Shown piece after piece: positions 4,943 through 5,136 of a DNA stretch of 5,136 nt. The translations under genes were made by a program, and so were the position numbers. Location: contig JARRCQ010000139.1 in NCBI GenBank assembly GCA_029982105.1, forward strand, positions 1-5,136. The letters run 5' to 3'. The stretch comes from Candidatus Atribacteria bacterium (GTDB lineage Bacteria > Atribacterota > Atribacteria > Atribacterales > Caldatribacteriaceae). The notes below the pieces were generated by a model, which saw only the letters and a program-made list of their open reading frames with translations, searched no databases and was not told the origin of the DNA. The stretch's first letter is position 1; each line of letters begins with the position of its first letter.

Positions 4943-5136
4943 ATAAGCTCATCATGTCCCATAAGTTTTTTCTGGACACCATAGAAGGTTTTCAAAACAG
5001 ATAAATGGACAGAAAGGAATAACTACTAACTACCTGAGAGATTAAACTATATCCTCTAAACACTATAAACCCAATCATATAAGTTCAAAAGAGATATCAT
5101 AGTTAACCAAAAATCTCACTGCCATTAACCGTCATC
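4943..5136. other. Region without a recognised gene; possible insertion-sequence end
   Basis: All six frames are broken by stops within about 30 codons. An inverted pair TGTCC (4955-4959) and GGACA (4974-4978) spans 14 bases, and a second TGGACA occurs at 5006-5011. TGTCC/GGACA-type termini occur on several insertion sequences, for example in the IS3 and IS481 families. However, no transposase reading frame or matching partner end is visible here. The stretch may be the terminal non-coding part of an element, or decayed sequence. Confidence 0.2.

Overview
The window is AT-rich bacterial DNA. Its Shine-Dalgarno sites are strong and of the AAAGGAG/GGGAGG type, two genes start with TTG, and codons favour A/T in the third position. 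The gene set is a sugar isomerase family protein, a phosphate-sensing module and a class II sugar-bisphosphate aldolase. This suits a fermentative, low-GC, probably anaerobic bacterium. Firmicutes, Atribacterota, Thermotogota or Dictyoglomota-like lineages are all possible, and nothing in the sequence separates them. TGA is used as an ordinary stop after phoR and after the aldolase gene, so the standard bacterial code is assumed.

Layout: (1) Positions 32-709 (minus strand) encode the N-terminal half of an L-fucose/L-arabinose isomerase-fold protein, cut short by an in-frame TGA after which the same frame stays open to the window edge. (2) A short divergent region (710-828) carries TTAACA-type repeats resembling PhoP/Pho boxes, just upstream of pstS. 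(3) Positions 829-3574 (plus strand) hold pstS, then phoB and phoR overlapping by 14 bases. A G/C-rich hairpin lies between pstS and phoB. (4) Positions 3575-3856 encode no recognised protein. They contain a nested set of hairpins whose G-U pairs are consistent only with plus-strand transcription, a candidate structured RNA, and then a clear terminator for the convergent aldolase gene. (5) Positions 3857-4723 (minus strand) encode a class II aldolase with an extended -10 promoter at 4756-4764. (6) Positions 4765-5136 contain hairpins and a weak resemblance to an insertion-sequence end, but no gene I can recognise.

The central module should work as a phosphate-starvation circuit. PstS binds phosphate outside the membrane. 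PhoR, a kinase with one membrane helix and no extracytoplasmic sensor, and PhoB control transcription, most plausibly including pstS through the Pho-box-like repeats. The permease genes pstC, pstA and pstB and the regulator phoU are not beside them, so the rest of the transporter must be encoded elsewhere. The two flanking minus-strand genes belong to sugar metabolism and have no evident functional link to the phosphate genes.

The items most worth a second look are the structured region after phoR, the TGA interruption in the isomerase-family gene, and the missing G1 motif in PhoR. I found no convincing new defence or mobile system.
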